A stretch of 64,000 nucleotides of DNA from Enterobacter soli ATCC BAA-2102 (GTDB lineage Bacteria; Pseudomonadota; Gammaproteobacteria; Enterobacterales; Enterobacteriaceae). Position 1 is the first letter of the stretch; each line of letters starts with the position of its first letter. The notes beneath the pieces were generated by a model, which saw only the letters and a program-made list of their open reading frames with translations, ran no database searches and was not told the DNA's origin. The stretch covers positions 1-64,000 of the forward strand of contig NZ_LXES01000042.1 of NCBI RefSeq assembly GCF_001654845.1, read 5' to 3'. Of this stretch, positions 8,588 to 17,815 are shown in pieces. The position numbers and the translations under genes were made by a program.

Positions 8588-10188
8588 TGAGCACACTGCA
8601 GAATTTGGTTGCCGCCTGTCAGGCTGACCATGCTCAGCTTCGGGAACAGGCGCAGACGCGCACGGATAACTGGCAGCCCTGGCTTACTCCGGTAAGCGCT
8701 GCCAGTCCGACCGGGGAAGACCCGGGATATGACGATGATTTTCAGCGCATCCGCGAAGAGGTCAATAAGCTCTCCGGCATTGATACCGGACTGATCTGTA
8801 CGCTTGCCGAAAAACTGCTGACAACCACGGCCAAAGACATCCGGATTGCTACCTACTACTGCTGGGCGCGCCTCCACCAGGATGGCGAAGCCGGCTTTGC
8901 CGAAGGACTTGAACTGCTGGCGGGATTACTGCAGCGCTACGGCATGCAGCTTCACCCGCAGCGGGACCGCAGCCGCAAGGCTGCGCTGGAATGGCTCGCC
9001 GGTACCCGTGTTCTGGACAGTCTGTCACTGTTCCCGGAGGTCGTACGAGAGGGTGCACAGCGTACCACCGGGGCCTTACTGCTCATCAATACCAGTCTGG
9101 AGACAGAGCCGGAAGCATCGCGGCCAGAGCTGAATACCCTGTACAGCGGGCTGGAGTCTCGCCTGATGAAGGCCGGTGGTGTGGATGCCGTAGTACCGCA
9201 GAACGCAGGTAATAAGGTGCAGTCACAGGCCTCCACGCATACGGCCGAGTCAGATACGCCGGTTCTGAGCCGCATTACCTCCGGTCAGGATTTGCTGGCC
9301 CAGGCCCGTATTCTGACGGGATTTCTGCGTGAGCAGCCCGATGGCTGGCTTGCTGCACACCGGCTGATGAAAAGCCTGCGTCATGACACGCTGAGAGTGA
9401 TCCCTGCACCGGATGCCGAAGGGAAAACGCGTATCGAACCACCGCGGGCTGACCAGCGGGCCATGCTCAAACGGTTGTATCTGCAGCAGAGCTGGCTGGA
9501 GATACTGGAGCAAGCGGACAGCACTTTCTCGCGTGGCGCTAATCACCTCTGGCTGGATTTGCAGTGGTATATCCACCAGGCGCTGGTGAAACTGGGGCAA
9601 GATGTGCTGGCCGACATCATCATCGCCGACCTGAAAGGGCTGCTGCGACGCCTCACCGGGCTTGAAACGCTGGCCTTTAATGACGGAACGCCGTTTGCCG
9701 ATGAGATCACGCTCAACTGGATAAATCAGAGCGTGCTGGACGATATGCCCTGTTGGCGGGATGAACCAGTTAGTGCTATCAGCACGGGTGACAACGATAT
9801 TCTGGCGCTTGAACCTGAAGCGCTGGAGAAAGCAGACAGCGAAGGTCTGGATGCCACACTCCACTGGCTGCAGACGCGTCCGGGCACCGACTCCACAAAA
9901 GAAAAATGGCTGCTGCGTTTGCTGATGGCCCGCGTGGCCGAGCAGAAGGGTAAAAATGAACTGGCGCTGCATTTGCTGGGTGAGCTCGATAGTGCCGCGC
10001 AGTCAATCACCCTCACGCAGTGGACACCGGCGCTGTTATTTGAAGTGAAATCCCGTCGCCTTAGACTACTGCGTATGAAAGCAACACGCAGCGAAACCGA
10101 TAAATCACGCCTTCAGCCGGAGATGGACCAGCTTCTGGCCGGTCTGATTGCGCTCGACCCGGCAAGCAGTGCGGTGCTGTGCGGGTAA
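8587..10188 (+). CDS. tssA: T6SS protein TssA (VasJ type)
   Basis: 533 residues with an N-terminal ImpA-type domain (about residues 45-175, including RIATYYCWARLHQDGEAGFAEGL and LHPQRDRSRKAALEWL) and a long C-terminal VasJ-type helical domain. TssA proteins prime sheath/tail polymerisation and contact baseplate and sheath ends in the cytoplasm. The ATG shares its A with the tssM stop codon. The last ~40 bp lie just upstream of tssF, with 43 bp between the genes. A second ImpA-like protein is encoded at 14601-15986, so the cluster has two TssA-family members with probably different roles. Confidence 0.92.
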   Translation: MSTLQNLVAACQADHAQLREQAQTRTDNWQPWLTPVSAASPTGEDPGYDDDFQRIREEVNKLSGIDTGLICTLAEKLLTTTAKDIRIATYYCWARLHQDGEAGFAEGLELLAGLLQRYGMQLHPQRDRSRKAALEWLAGTRVLDSLSLFPEVVREGAQRTTGALLLINTSLETEPEASRPELNTLYSGLESRLMKAGGVDAVVPQNAGNKVQSQASTHTAESDTPVLSRITSGQDLLAQARILTGFLREQPDGWLAAHRLMKSLRHDTLRVIPAPDAEGKTRIEPPRADQRAMLKRLYLQQSWLEILEQADSTFSRGANHLWLDLQWYIHQALVKLGQDVLADIIIADLKGLLRRLTGLETLAFNDGTPFADEITLNWINQSVLDDMPCWRDEPVSAISTGDNDILALEPEALEKADSEGLDATLHWLQTRPGTDSTKEKWLLRLLMARVAEQKGKNELALHLLGELDSAAQSITLTQWTPALLFEVKSRRLRLLRMKATRSETDKSRLQPEMDQLLAGLIALDPASSAVLCG

Positions 10189-10231
10189 AAACGCCTGGCC
10201 TACTTTTAAAATTCATATATTCAGGTTTTTT

Positions 10232-11986
10232 ATGGATGACTTAACCCTGCGTTATTACGACGCCGAAATGCGATACCTGCTGGAAGCTGGCGAAGAGTTC
10301 GCCCGCGCTCACCCCGAGCAGGCGGCAATGCTCAATCTCGATAAAGCGGGGGCGCGCGACCCGTACGTAGAGCGCCTGTTCGAAGGCTTTGCTTTCCTGA
10401 TGGGCCGCCTGCGGGAGAAGCTTGACGACGACCTCCCGGAACTGACCGAAGGGCTGGTGAGCTTACTGTGGCCGCATTACCTGCGCACCATTCCGTCGAT
10501 GTCGGTGGTGGAATTCACCCCTGACTGGCGCGAAATGAAAGAGCAGATGCGTATCGTCAAAGGCTTTGAGGTAAACTCGCGTCCGATAGGGGAGAAGGGC
10601 ACGCGTTGCCGCTACACCACTACCAAAGAGATCACCCTTCAGCCGCTGTCGCTGGAACACGCTCGCCTGTCGACCGACTCTGACGGGCGTTCGGTTATCA
10701 GCCTGCGGTTTAACTGCAGCCACCTTGCCGACTGGAGCCGTGTCGATCTCAGTCAAATCCCGTTCTACTTCAATGCCGACGCGCCGCTGGCCTGCGCCAT
10801 GCATGAAGCCTTTACCATGAACACTGCGCGCCTCTGGCTGCGTATGCCGGGTGACACGGACAGAAAGCCGCTCGACGGATATTTCACTGCGCTGGGTTTT
10901 GGCGATGACGATGACCTGTGGCCGAAGGGAAGCAGCAGCTTTAGCGGCTATCAGCTGCTGCTGGAGTATTTCACCTTCCGCGAGAAGTTCATGTTTACGG
11001 GCCTGCGTGGTCTGGAGAGCGTGGCCTTCCCGGCTGAGCTCCCCTGGTTTGAAATCGACGTGGTACTGGCGGATCGCTGGGAGCATGACTTCAGCTTTAC
11101 CGAAAAGCATCTGCGCCTGAACTGCGTACCGGTGATTAACCTGTTCCCGCTGGAGTCTGACCCGCTGACGCTCAACTCCCTGCAAACCGAATACATGTTG
11201 CGCCCGATGCGGGTGCAGGATGGCCATACCGAGATATATGCGGTCGATTCGGTAATGTCATCAAGCCAGCATACCTACGTGCCGTTCTCGAGCTTCCGCC
11301 ACAAGGGTGGAATGATGCGCCATGAGGCCCCGGAATATTACTACCACACCCGCGTGCGACGGGGTCCATCCGGGCTGCATAACACCTGGCTTATCCTTGG
11401 TGGAGAAGCGTTTGATAGCCACACGGTACCGGAAAATGAAAGCCTGTCGCTGATGCTCACCGGCACTAACGGCCAGCTGCCACGTCGCGCGCTACAAAGC
11501 ACAGTGCTGGATACGGTGATGAAAACGACCTCAGCCAGTATTGCCGTGCGCAACCTTTGTGCGCCGACATTACCCTGTTACCCGCCGGATCAGGATCGCT
11601 TCCACTGGCGCGTGCTGAGCCACCTTGGCAGCAGTTTTCTGTCGATGATGGACAACGCTGACGTGCTTCGAGGCACCCTGGCGCTGTATGAGTGGACTGA
11701 TAGCGAGATGAACCGCCGCCGTCTGGAAGCGATTATCGACGTAAAGCACAGCGAAACCGAGCGCTTTGAGCAGGGCTACCTGGTGCGCGGCGTGCAGATT
11801 GAGGTGACGCTCGATAGTCACGGCTTTGCCGGACGTGGGGATATCTGCCTGTTTGGTGAAATGCTGAGTCGCTTCTTTGCGCTATACACCGATATCTATC
11901 TGTTTAACCGCCTGATTATCATCCTGCAACCGACCGGAGAACGCCTGGAATGGGAAGAGAAGCACAATCGCCGTATTCCCGGCTGA
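10232..11986 (+). CDS. tssF: T6SS baseplate subunit TssF
   Basis: 584 residues. The start at ATG 10232 gives the family-typical N-terminus MDDLTLRYYDAEMRYLLEAG followed by EFARAHPEQAAML. An upstream in-frame start at 10148 would lie within tssA and is less likely. TssF is a cytoplasmic baseplate wedge component that forms a TssF2-TssG-TssE complex. The 3' end overlaps tssG by 37 bp, and the fixed order tssF-tssG supports co-translation. Confidence 0.94.
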   Translation: MDDLTLRYYDAEMRYLLEAGEEFARAHPEQAAMLNLDKAGARDPYVERLFEGFAFLMGRLREKLDDDLPELTEGLVSLLWPHYLRTIPSMSVVEFTPDWREMKEQMRIVKGFEVNSRPIGEKGTRCRYTTTKEITLQPLSLEHARLSTDSDGRSVISLRFNCSHLADWSRVDLSQIPFYFNADAPLACAMHEAFTMNTARLWLRMPGDTDRKPLDGYFTALGFGDDDDLWPKGSSSFSGYQLLLEYFTFREKFMFTGLRGLESVAFPAELPWFEIDVVLADRWEHDFSFTEKHLRLNCVPVINLFPLESDPLTLNSLQTEYMLRPMRVQDGHTEIYAVDSVMSSSQHTYVPFSSFRHKGGMMRHEAPEYYYHTRVRRGPSGLHNTWLILGGEAFDSHTVPENESLSLMLTGTNGQLPRRALQSTVLDTVMKTTSASIAVRNLCAPTLPCYPPDQDRFHWRVLSHLGSSFLSMMDNADVLRGTLALYEWTDSEMNRRRLEAIIDVKHSETERFEQGYLVRGVQIEVTLDSHGFAGRGDICLFGEMLSRFFALYTDIYLFNRLIIILQPTGERLEWEEKHNRRIPG

Positions 11987-13035
11987 CCCCGCGGCTGGAA
12001 GCTGATCTTAACCGTATAAATTTTTACCGTTTCTGCCAACTGCTGGAGAAACTGAATCCGGACCGGCCGCTGATGGGCTCAACTAGCCATCCTGGTGACG
12101 ACCCGGTGCGCTTTGCGCCGCACCCCGGGATGGGCTTTCCAGCGAGCGAGCTGAAAGCGGTGGAATATGACGAAGAGGATGACGGCAAGCCGCCGGTAGT
12201 ACGCACCACCTTTATGGGGATGTACGGTGTGGATTCGCCGCTGCCGACCGCCTATCTCGACGACATCTCCCAGCGCCGGGAAGGGCACGAGGCGTTGCAG
12301 AGTTTCCTCGATATCTTCAGCCACCGCATCCTGACGCAGTTTTACCGCATCTGGCGTAAATACTCTTATCCGGCTACGTTTGAACCCGGCGGCACCGATA
12401 GCATTTCACAGTCGCTGCTTGGCCTGGTGGGGCTGGGTATTCCCGGTACGGCAAACCACATTGCCACCCCGGTGTCGCGCTTTCTGTCGCTGCTGGGTGT
12501 GCTACAGCAGCCCGGGAAAACCCAGGAGGGGATGCAGGCCCTGGTGAGTCTGCTGGCCCCAGAGACCACCGTCAGGGTCAGTCCTTACTGTCTGCGTCCG
12601 GTGGAGGTCAGTCGACCCCTGGGTTTTTACGGTGACGATGAATTCCTCCTGGACGGCAATACGCCACTGGGTGACGAAGCAATGGATGCCAACAGCCAGT
12701 TGCTGATTGCCCTGTTCACCGATAACGAGCAAGAATCACAGGGCTGGAAACCGGATAGCCTGCTTTATCAGGACTTTCTGGTGATGCTACGGGTCTACCT
12801 CGGTTGGCGATTCAAGGCCAAAATCACCCTGACCGCCCGAACCCGCCTGCTGGCCGCTCCGCCGCTTGGCGACGGCCCTTTCTGGCTCGGCATGAATGGT
12901 GTGCTGGGCGCAGAAGACGAAGACCTCCCCGAGGATATTCCACAGACCTTTACCACCGAATTGGGTTACTACGCCGGGCTGGAGCCTGCGACACCACAAC
13001 AAGGAAACCGACGTGTTACGTACAAGTTTAACTAA
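11950..13035 (+). CDS. tssG: T6SS baseplate subunit TssG
   Basis: 361 residues with the expected N-terminal helix (NFYRFCQLLEKL) followed by RFAPHPGMGFP and a FxGxYGxDSPLP-like element (FMGMYGVDSPLP), all typical of TssG. It is the partner of TssF in the baseplate wedge. It overlaps tssF by 37 bp at its start and tssJ by 23 bp at its end, continuing a tightly packed operon. Confidence 0.94.
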   Translation: MGREAQSPYSRLTPRLEADLNRINFYRFCQLLEKLNPDRPLMGSTSHPGDDPVRFAPHPGMGFPASELKAVEYDEEDDGKPPVVRTTFMGMYGVDSPLPTAYLDDISQRREGHEALQSFLDIFSHRILTQFYRIWRKYSYPATFEPGGTDSISQSLLGLVGLGIPGTANHIATPVSRFLSLLGVLQQPGKTQEGMQALVSLLAPETTVRVSPYCLRPVEVSRPLGFYGDDEFLLDGNTPLGDEAMDANSQLLIALFTDNEQESQGWKPDSLLYQDFLVMLRVYLGWRFKAKITLTARTRLLAAPPLGDGPFWLGMNGVLGAEDEDLPEDIPQTFTTELGYYAGLEPATPQQGNRRVTYKFN

Positions 13036-13558
13036 AACAGCGCGCTGGCTGTTACCCCTGCTGGCATTCAGCCTGGTGGGGTGCGGGGTGACGCAGGGCA
13101 TCACCGATGGCACTAAATCGGCATTTAACGCCGTGTTCTACAAAAAGATTAAGGTGCTGCACCTGGACTTCACGGCGCGTGAAGCGCTAAACACCGATTC
13201 CCGCGAGAATCATTCACTGTCCGAGCCGGTAATGATTCGAATCTACCAGCTGAAAGACCGCAAAACCTTCGACAAAACGGTCTACCCGCAGTTGCTGAAA
13301 GATGGGGAGACCATTCTGAAAGCTGACCTGCTGGCGAGCCGTGATGTGGTGGTGAAGCCGGGTGGTGATGCGAACCTGAATATGCCGATGGAGGCCGATA
13401 CACAGTTTGTGGCAGTGGTGGGGCTGTTCCGTCACCCGGATATGGTCAACAACACCTGGAAGCTGGTGATAGGGCGCGAAGACCTTGACCCGGATACGCC
13501 GCGCATTCTGGAAGCCGGTAACAATCATCTGACGCTGCAACCGCTCAAGGACGACTGA
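13013..13558 (+). CDS. tssJ: T6SS outer-membrane lipoprotein TssJ
   Basis: 181-residue lipoprotein. A GTG start at 13013, preceded by AAGGA at 13001-13005, gives a signal peptide ending in the lipobox SLVGC-G at about residue 22. The rest is a transthyretin-like beta-sandwich typical of TssJ (SEPVMIRIYQLKD, then the TQFVAVVGLFR region). TssJ anchors the TssM/TssL complex to the outer membrane. The start overlaps tssG by 23 bp, and the stop overlaps the tssE ATG by one base (TGATG). Confidence 0.93.
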   Translation: MLRTSLTKTARWLLPLLAFSLVGCGVTQGITDGTKSAFNAVFYKKIKVLHLDFTAREALNTDSRENHSLSEPVMIRIYQLKDRKTFDKTVYPQLLKDGETILKADLLASRDVVVKPGGDANLNMPMEADTQFVAVVGLFRHPDMVNNTWKLVIGREDLDPDTPRILEAGNNHLTLQPLKDD

Positions 13559-14013
13559 TGCCCCAGAGACATAACACTCCTTCCCTGTATGAAATGCTGA
13601 CCGGCAACTTCACCGGCGGCCTTGCTCTCCATCAGGTCAGCGAACAGAACCAGGTGATTCTGTCCGTGCTCGATAACATGCAACGTATCCTCAACTGCCG
13701 CGCCGGTACGCTGGCGCATCTGCCGGACTTCGGGCTACCGGATATGACCAAAATCCTTCAGGGTATGCCAGGTACCGCCCATGAGTTAATGGGCACGTTG
13801 TCGGCTGTTCTGCTCAGATATGAGCCGCGACTGAAAAAAATAGCCGTTGTCCTGCTGGAGCAGAGTGTCCCGGGCGAGCTGCGTTATGCCATTGATGCTG
13901 AGCTTAAGGGGATTGGCCTCGTGCGTTACGGCACCGAGTTTATGCCCGAAGGACGTGTCCTGTTGAGGCATCTCAGGCAACAGCAGTATCTAGACACGAC
14001 TACCCGTCTGTGA
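13558..14013 (+). CDS. tssE: T6SS baseplate subunit TssE (gp25-like)
   Basis: 151 residues of the gp25-like family: VLDNMQRILNCRAGTLAHLP near residue 40, then DFGLPDM, matching the conserved 'N...LLNTRRGS...DYGLPD' layout. It is a cytoplasmic wedge component with TssF and TssG. It begins one base into the tssJ stop codon. Confidence 0.93.
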   Translation: MPQRHNTPSLYEMLTGNFTGGLALHQVSEQNQVILSVLDNMQRILNCRAGTLAHLPDFGLPDMTKILQGMPGTAHELMGTLSAVLLRYEPRLKKIAVVLLEQSVPGELRYAIDAELKGIGLVRYGTEFMPEGRVLLRHLRQQQYLDTTTRL

Positions 14014-14027
14014 GGTCAGATAACATC

Positions 14028-14498
14028 ATGTCAGTAAAATCACAGTTCCTCAAAAAACTGCAAGCCAGACAACCTGCTCCGGCTTCATCTGTCAGCAAGA
14101 CTCAGGCTGATATTGCAGAGTTTCGCCTGCGAATGACGCAACTTCAGGAGCAGATGGACGCGTGGCTGGAGGGCTCCGGACTGAACGTGGAGATGTTAAC
14201 CGTCTCTGTTACAGATCTGCTGGTGGGGTGCGGGGCTTTTGAGATTGCCGGTATTGTTCTGCGTGTTGATGGCCGGTTTGTAAAATTTACGCCAGTTTTT
14301 TTGTACGGACAAAGCGTGACCGGGGGCGTGGAGACGACCTTCCATGATGGAGGGCATGTGACGTCACTGGGGCGTTTATTCATGCGGTCAGGTACCGTGA
14401 GTGCCTGGACCTTTGCTCCGTCCGGTGCGTTATCCCGCCCTGGACAGGGTTTTGATGAAAGCACATTTTTCAGTTTGATCCTGAGGCTTCTGCCATAG
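14028..14498 (+). CDS. T6SS-cluster protein of unknown function
   Basis: 156 residues from ATG 14028, with GAGGT at 14012-14016 upstream; a GTG at 14010 overlapping the tssE stop is an alternative. An N-terminal basic/helical stretch with Gln-rich heptads (residues about 20-50) precedes a compact beta-rich domain (EMLTVSVTDLLVG through FFSLILRLL). No signal peptide, membrane segment or catalytic motif is seen and I do not recognise the family. Its place between tssE and the VasL-like gene in an otherwise gap-free operon argues for a cytoplasmic accessory role. Confidence 0.65.
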   Translation: MSVKSQFLKKLQARQPAPASSVSKTQADIAEFRLRMTQLQEQMDAWLEGSGLNVEMLTVSVTDLLVGCGAFEIAGIVLRVDGRFVKFTPVFLYGQSVTGGVETTFHDGGHVTSLGRLFMRSGTVSAWTFAPSGALSRPGQGFDESTFFSLILRLLP

Positions 14499-14600
14499 CT
14501 GCGGGTATTGCAGTACCCATCCCCTCTGAATATGCAGAAAGCGACGCTGCATAAACGTCAACGTTCAACAATTCCTGATATACCTAATGGACAACGGGTC

Positions 14601-15986
14601 ATGAATGACATTATTCCACGTAAAATAAAAACCGGTGGCGATCCGCGCACGCTGCCGGATTATGACGCCCTGCGTGATGAACTGAGTAAGCTGGCCCATC
14701 CGGCGCGTCCGGATGTGAACTGGCAGTCTGTCGAAAAACGCTGTCTTTCACTGTTTGAGCAGAACGGGGTGGAGCTACAGACAGCGGCCTGGTATACGCT
14801 GGCGCGGACGCAGCTGGCCGGCTTAGTCGGGCTCAATGAAGGGCTGGCGATACTCGAGGCTCTGATTAGCCATCAGTGGGGCGTACTTTGGCCGCAGCCC
14901 GTCCATGCCCGCATGGAAATCCTCAGCAGTCTGAGTCAGCGCCTGCAGCAACGGATGCGCTCGCTTCCGCTCAATTACAACGACCTTAGCCAGTTGTACC
15001 GGGCAGAACAGTTACTTACGGGGCTGGGAGAGGTGCTGCAGCGCCTGGAGCTTAAGCATCTCAGTCAGCTCGATACGTTGCGTACTTTGATGCACAACAG
15101 TGCTGTCAGATTGGAAAACCTCGATGACGTAACCCGCTCCGGGGCGACCATTCAGTCGGGTAACGTGTTGCCTGCTACCGAAATACATGGTGTCGGGATC
15201 TCGTCAGGCGCCCGCGCCAGTAGTACGCCTGACGATACGCCAGGCAACGCCATGAAGTGGGTGTACGTTGCGCAGCAGGAACAGCAAACGAACGTGGACG
15301 TGCTGACGGCACTGCCCGCGCCGGTAAAAAAGTGGAAATCCTTTGTTGCCGGCATGGGTACCATGCTGGTGATCGGCCCCCTTGCCGTGTGGGGCTGGCT
15401 GTTTCTTCACCGGCCTGATCCGTTAGAAACTCAGCTTGCCGCATCTCTGACACCGTTACCTGCGACACTCACCCCTGAACAGCTGGATGTGTTGCGTCAG
15501 CAGTCGCCATTATCACAAACCGTAATTACACAAACCCAGCAGCAGCTTGCCCGACTGGAGAAATTGCCGCCTGACTGGAATATTACTTACAGCCGAAAAC
15601 TAACAGAACAGGCACTGATGCTGTGGCCGGAACAGGCTAAGCCCCTGGTTCAACAGTGGCAGCAACAACTTCATGCTTCCGCACTACCCACAGAACAACT
15701 CAATGGCTGGTATCAGGGGATGACAACGTTACAAAAACTGAGTGACCGCCTGAACGGACTTGATGAGCAGAAGGGCAAATACATGACGGTCAGCGAACTG
15801 AAGTCCGTTGTATTTTCCATCCGACAGTCTTTTAACCAGTCCATTCCGGCGGAAGAGCAACTGCGTGTATTGTCAGGAAACCCCGCTGGAGACCCTTTAT
15901 CTGCCGCAGCGCAGTCTCAACTGGAGATGCATCTGAAACAACTGGCAGCCCGCTATGCTGAAATAAAACAGAAGGCATCAGAGTGA
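14601..15986 (+). CDS. VasL/TagA-like T6SS protein with ImpA N-terminal domain
   Basis: 461 residues from ATG 14601. The N-terminal ImpA-type domain (about residues 15-150, including WYTLARTQLAGLVGLNEGLAILEAL and HQWGVLWPQ) is followed by one hydrophobic segment near residues 258-280 (GMGTMLVIGPLAVWGWLFL) and a Gln-rich C-terminal VasL-type domain. This is the layout of VasL/TagA proteins. In the family, TagA acts as a membrane-associated stopper or clamp that meets the distal end of the sheath; that role is transferred by similarity. It is the last gene of the cluster in this window. Confidence 0.82.
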   Translation: MNDIIPRKIKTGGDPRTLPDYDALRDELSKLAHPARPDVNWQSVEKRCLSLFEQNGVELQTAAWYTLARTQLAGLVGLNEGLAILEALISHQWGVLWPQPVHARMEILSSLSQRLQQRMRSLPLNYNDLSQLYRAEQLLTGLGEVLQRLELKHLSQLDTLRTLMHNSAVRLENLDDVTRSGATIQSGNVLPATEIHGVGISSGARASSTPDDTPGNAMKWVYVAQQEQQTNVDVLTALPAPVKKWKSFVAGMGTMLVIGPLAVWGWLFLHRPDPLETQLAASLTPLPATLTPEQLDVLRQQSPLSQTVITQTQQQLARLEKLPPDWNITYSRKLTEQALMLWPEQAKPLVQQWQQQLHASALPTEQLNGWYQGMTTLQKLSDRLNGLDEQKGKYMTVSELKSVVFSIRQSFNQSIPAEEQLRVLSGNPAGDPLSAAAQSQLEMHLKQLAARYAEIKQKASE

Positions 15987-16023
15987 AAATTATCAGTGAT
16001 TTAGTCTGATATCGTCATCATCG

Positions 16024-16060
16024 TGCCAGACAGACCATGGGGGACTGAACCTGTCTGGCA
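16024..16060 (+). terminator. hairpin after the T6SS operon
   Basis: TGCCAGACAG at 16024-16033 and its perfect complement CTGTCTGGCA at 16051-16060, with a 17-nt loop, lie 38 bp past the last T6SS stop codon and between convergent operons. The following TGTTAATGG is only weakly T-rich, so it may be a weak or Rho-assisted terminator. Confidence 0.5.
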
Positions 16061-16090
16061 TGTTAATGGCTGAATTACGGCCTGCACCAT

Positions 16091-16858
16091 CTACCTCACA
16101 ACACACATCGGCCTGCCAGATACTGGCTCGGGGTGTATCTCCGTTTCTACGCTGAATACGGTTCTCAGCAATCCAGGGTTCATCACCTCTTCTGGCGTGC
16201 CTTGCGCCATAACCTGTCCGTTCGCCATGACTACCAGATGATCGCAGTACCGGCTGGCCTGATTAAGGTCGTGCAGCACTGCGACCACCGTTTTCCCCCG
16301 ATCCCGGAGTTCGCCCATCAACCGCATCAGTTCCACCTGGTGATTGATATCGAGATAGGTGGTTGGCTCATCGAGGAGTGCGACGGAGGTATTCTGGGCC
16401 AGGACCATCGCCAGAAAGGCGCGCTGGCGCTGACCGCCGGAAAGTTCGGTTAACCGACGTTCGGCAAGATGATGGATCCGGGTCTGGCTCATGGCGGCAT
16501 TGACCCGCGCATTGTCTTCAGCGGAAAGGCGCCCCCAGAGTGACAACCACGGGTTGCGACCGTACGAAACCAGCTCCCGGACGGTGATCCCCTCTGGCGT
16601 TAAATGGTGCTGTGGCAGCAGAGCCAGCCTGCGAGCCAGCTGGCGCGATGAGAGTGCGTTGATCGGATTATTGTCGAGAAATACGCTGCCGGACTGTGGC
16701 GTTAACAGCCGCGAAAAACAGTTTAACAGCGTCGATTTCCCACAACCATTTGGGCCGAGCAGGGCGGTAATCTTCCCCGCTGGCAGTACGAGCGAAATGC
16801 CGTCAAGCACTGTGTTCGTACCGTACTTGACCGTCAGATTTTCAGTTCGTAATGTCAT
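16091..16858 (-). CDS. fecE: ferric citrate ABC transporter ATP-binding protein FecE
   Basis: 255 residues, the same length as E. coli FecE. Walker A GPNGCGKST at about residue 34, ABC signature LSGGQRQRAF, and Walker B VALLDEPTTYLD are all intact. It energises import of iron from the periplasm through FecCD. It is the last gene of fecABCDE and starts immediately after the fecD stop codon. Confidence 0.96.
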   Translation of the reverse strand: MTLRTENLTVKYGTNTVLDGISLVLPAGKITALLGPNGCGKSTLLNCFSRLLTPQSGSVFLDNNPINALSSRQLARRLALLPQHHLTPEGITVRELVSYGRNPWLSLWGRLSAEDNARVNAAMSQTRIHHLAERRLTELSGGQRQRAFLAMVLAQNTSVALLDEPTTYLDINHQVELMRLMGELRDRGKTVVAVLHDLNQASRYCDHLVVMANGQVMAQGTPEEVMNPGLLRTVFSVETEIHPEPVSGRPMCVVR

Positions 16859-17815
16859 TTATCGCATTCTCACAAGCAGCCAGACAAACCACGGCGCACC
16901 GATAATGGCGGTCAGCACGCCAGCCGGAAGCTCCAGCGGGGGATGAATAATTCGCGCCAGCAGATCGGCAACCACCAACAGCAACGCACCTGCCAGCGCC
17001 GAAACGGGCAGCAGCCAGCGGTGACGTCCACCGGTGATACTTCGCACCATATGCGGCACCACAAGACCAATAAAGCTAATTGGGCCGCAGACGGCTACGC
17101 CAGTCGATGTCATGGCGACAGCCAGTAGCAAACCTCGGAACCGGGTACGCGAAACTGCCACACCGAGCGTGGTGGCGCGTGCATCGCCCAGTGCCAGAAG
17201 GTCGAGATCGCGGCAAAAAACCAGGCTCAGCGGCAGAAACAACATCAGCAGCGGGACGGCAATCTTCACAAAGCTCCAGTCACGGCCCCATAAGCTGCCG
17301 GTCAGCCACAGCAGGGCGCTGTTCACATCCTGCGGGCGCGAGAGCATCAGCCAGTCCGTCAGGCTGGCCCAGCAGGCAGACAGCGCGACACCCGTGAGTG
17401 CCAGCTTCATCGGCTGGCTGGTGTTCGCCAGCATTCGCAGCAGGATCAGGCCCGCCATGCCACCGGCAAAGGCCAGCAGCGGCAGGACAATCACCGGCAG
17501 TGACGGTAAGAGAAGCAGTGCGCCCACAGAGGCAAGGCTGGCGGCATGGTTTACGCCGAGAATATCCGGCGACGCCAGAGGGTTACGCACTATCCCCTGT
17601 ACCAGAACGCCTGCAACCGCGAGGGCTGCACCGACAAACAGCGCCAGCAGCAGTCGCGGCAGGCGGTAAGCCGTTAACACGTAATGATACTCACGTCCGG
17701 CCTGCCAGTCGGTCAGCAGGGCGCGCCAGGGAACGGAGATCACCCCCATTTGCAGCGACAGCAGCGAAAATCCTGCCAGTGCGAGGGCGATGAAAATGAC
17801 TAGCGTAATTTTCAT
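16859..17815 (-). CDS. fecD: ferric citrate ABC transporter permease FecD
   Basis: 318 residues of the FecCD/BtuC permease family. It is strongly hydrophobic with about nine to ten membrane segments and family motifs such as GAALAVAGVLVQGIVRNPLASPDILGVNHAA and FIGLVVPHMVR (given here in parts). It forms the inner-membrane channel with FecC. The start overlaps the fecC stop by 4 bp. Confidence 0.96.
   Translation of the reverse strand: MKITLVIFIALALAGFSLLSLQMGVISVPWRALLTDWQAGREYHYVLTAYRLPRLLLALFVGAALAVAGVLVQGIVRNPLASPDILGVNHAASLASVGALLLLPSLPVIVLPLLAFAGGMAGLILLRMLANTSQPMKLALTGVALSACWASLTDWLMLSRPQDVNSALLWLTGSLWGRDWSFVKIAVPLLMLFLPLSLVFCRDLDLLALGDARATTLGVAVSRTRFRGLLLAVAMTSTGVAVCGPISFIGLVVPHMVRSITGGRHRWLLPVSALAGALLLVVADLLARIIHPPLELPAGVLTAIIGAPWFVWLLVRMR

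Noticed and set aside
10148..10231. Upstream in-frame extension of tssF
   Set aside because: It would start inside tssA, and the family N-terminus begins at the ATG at 10232.
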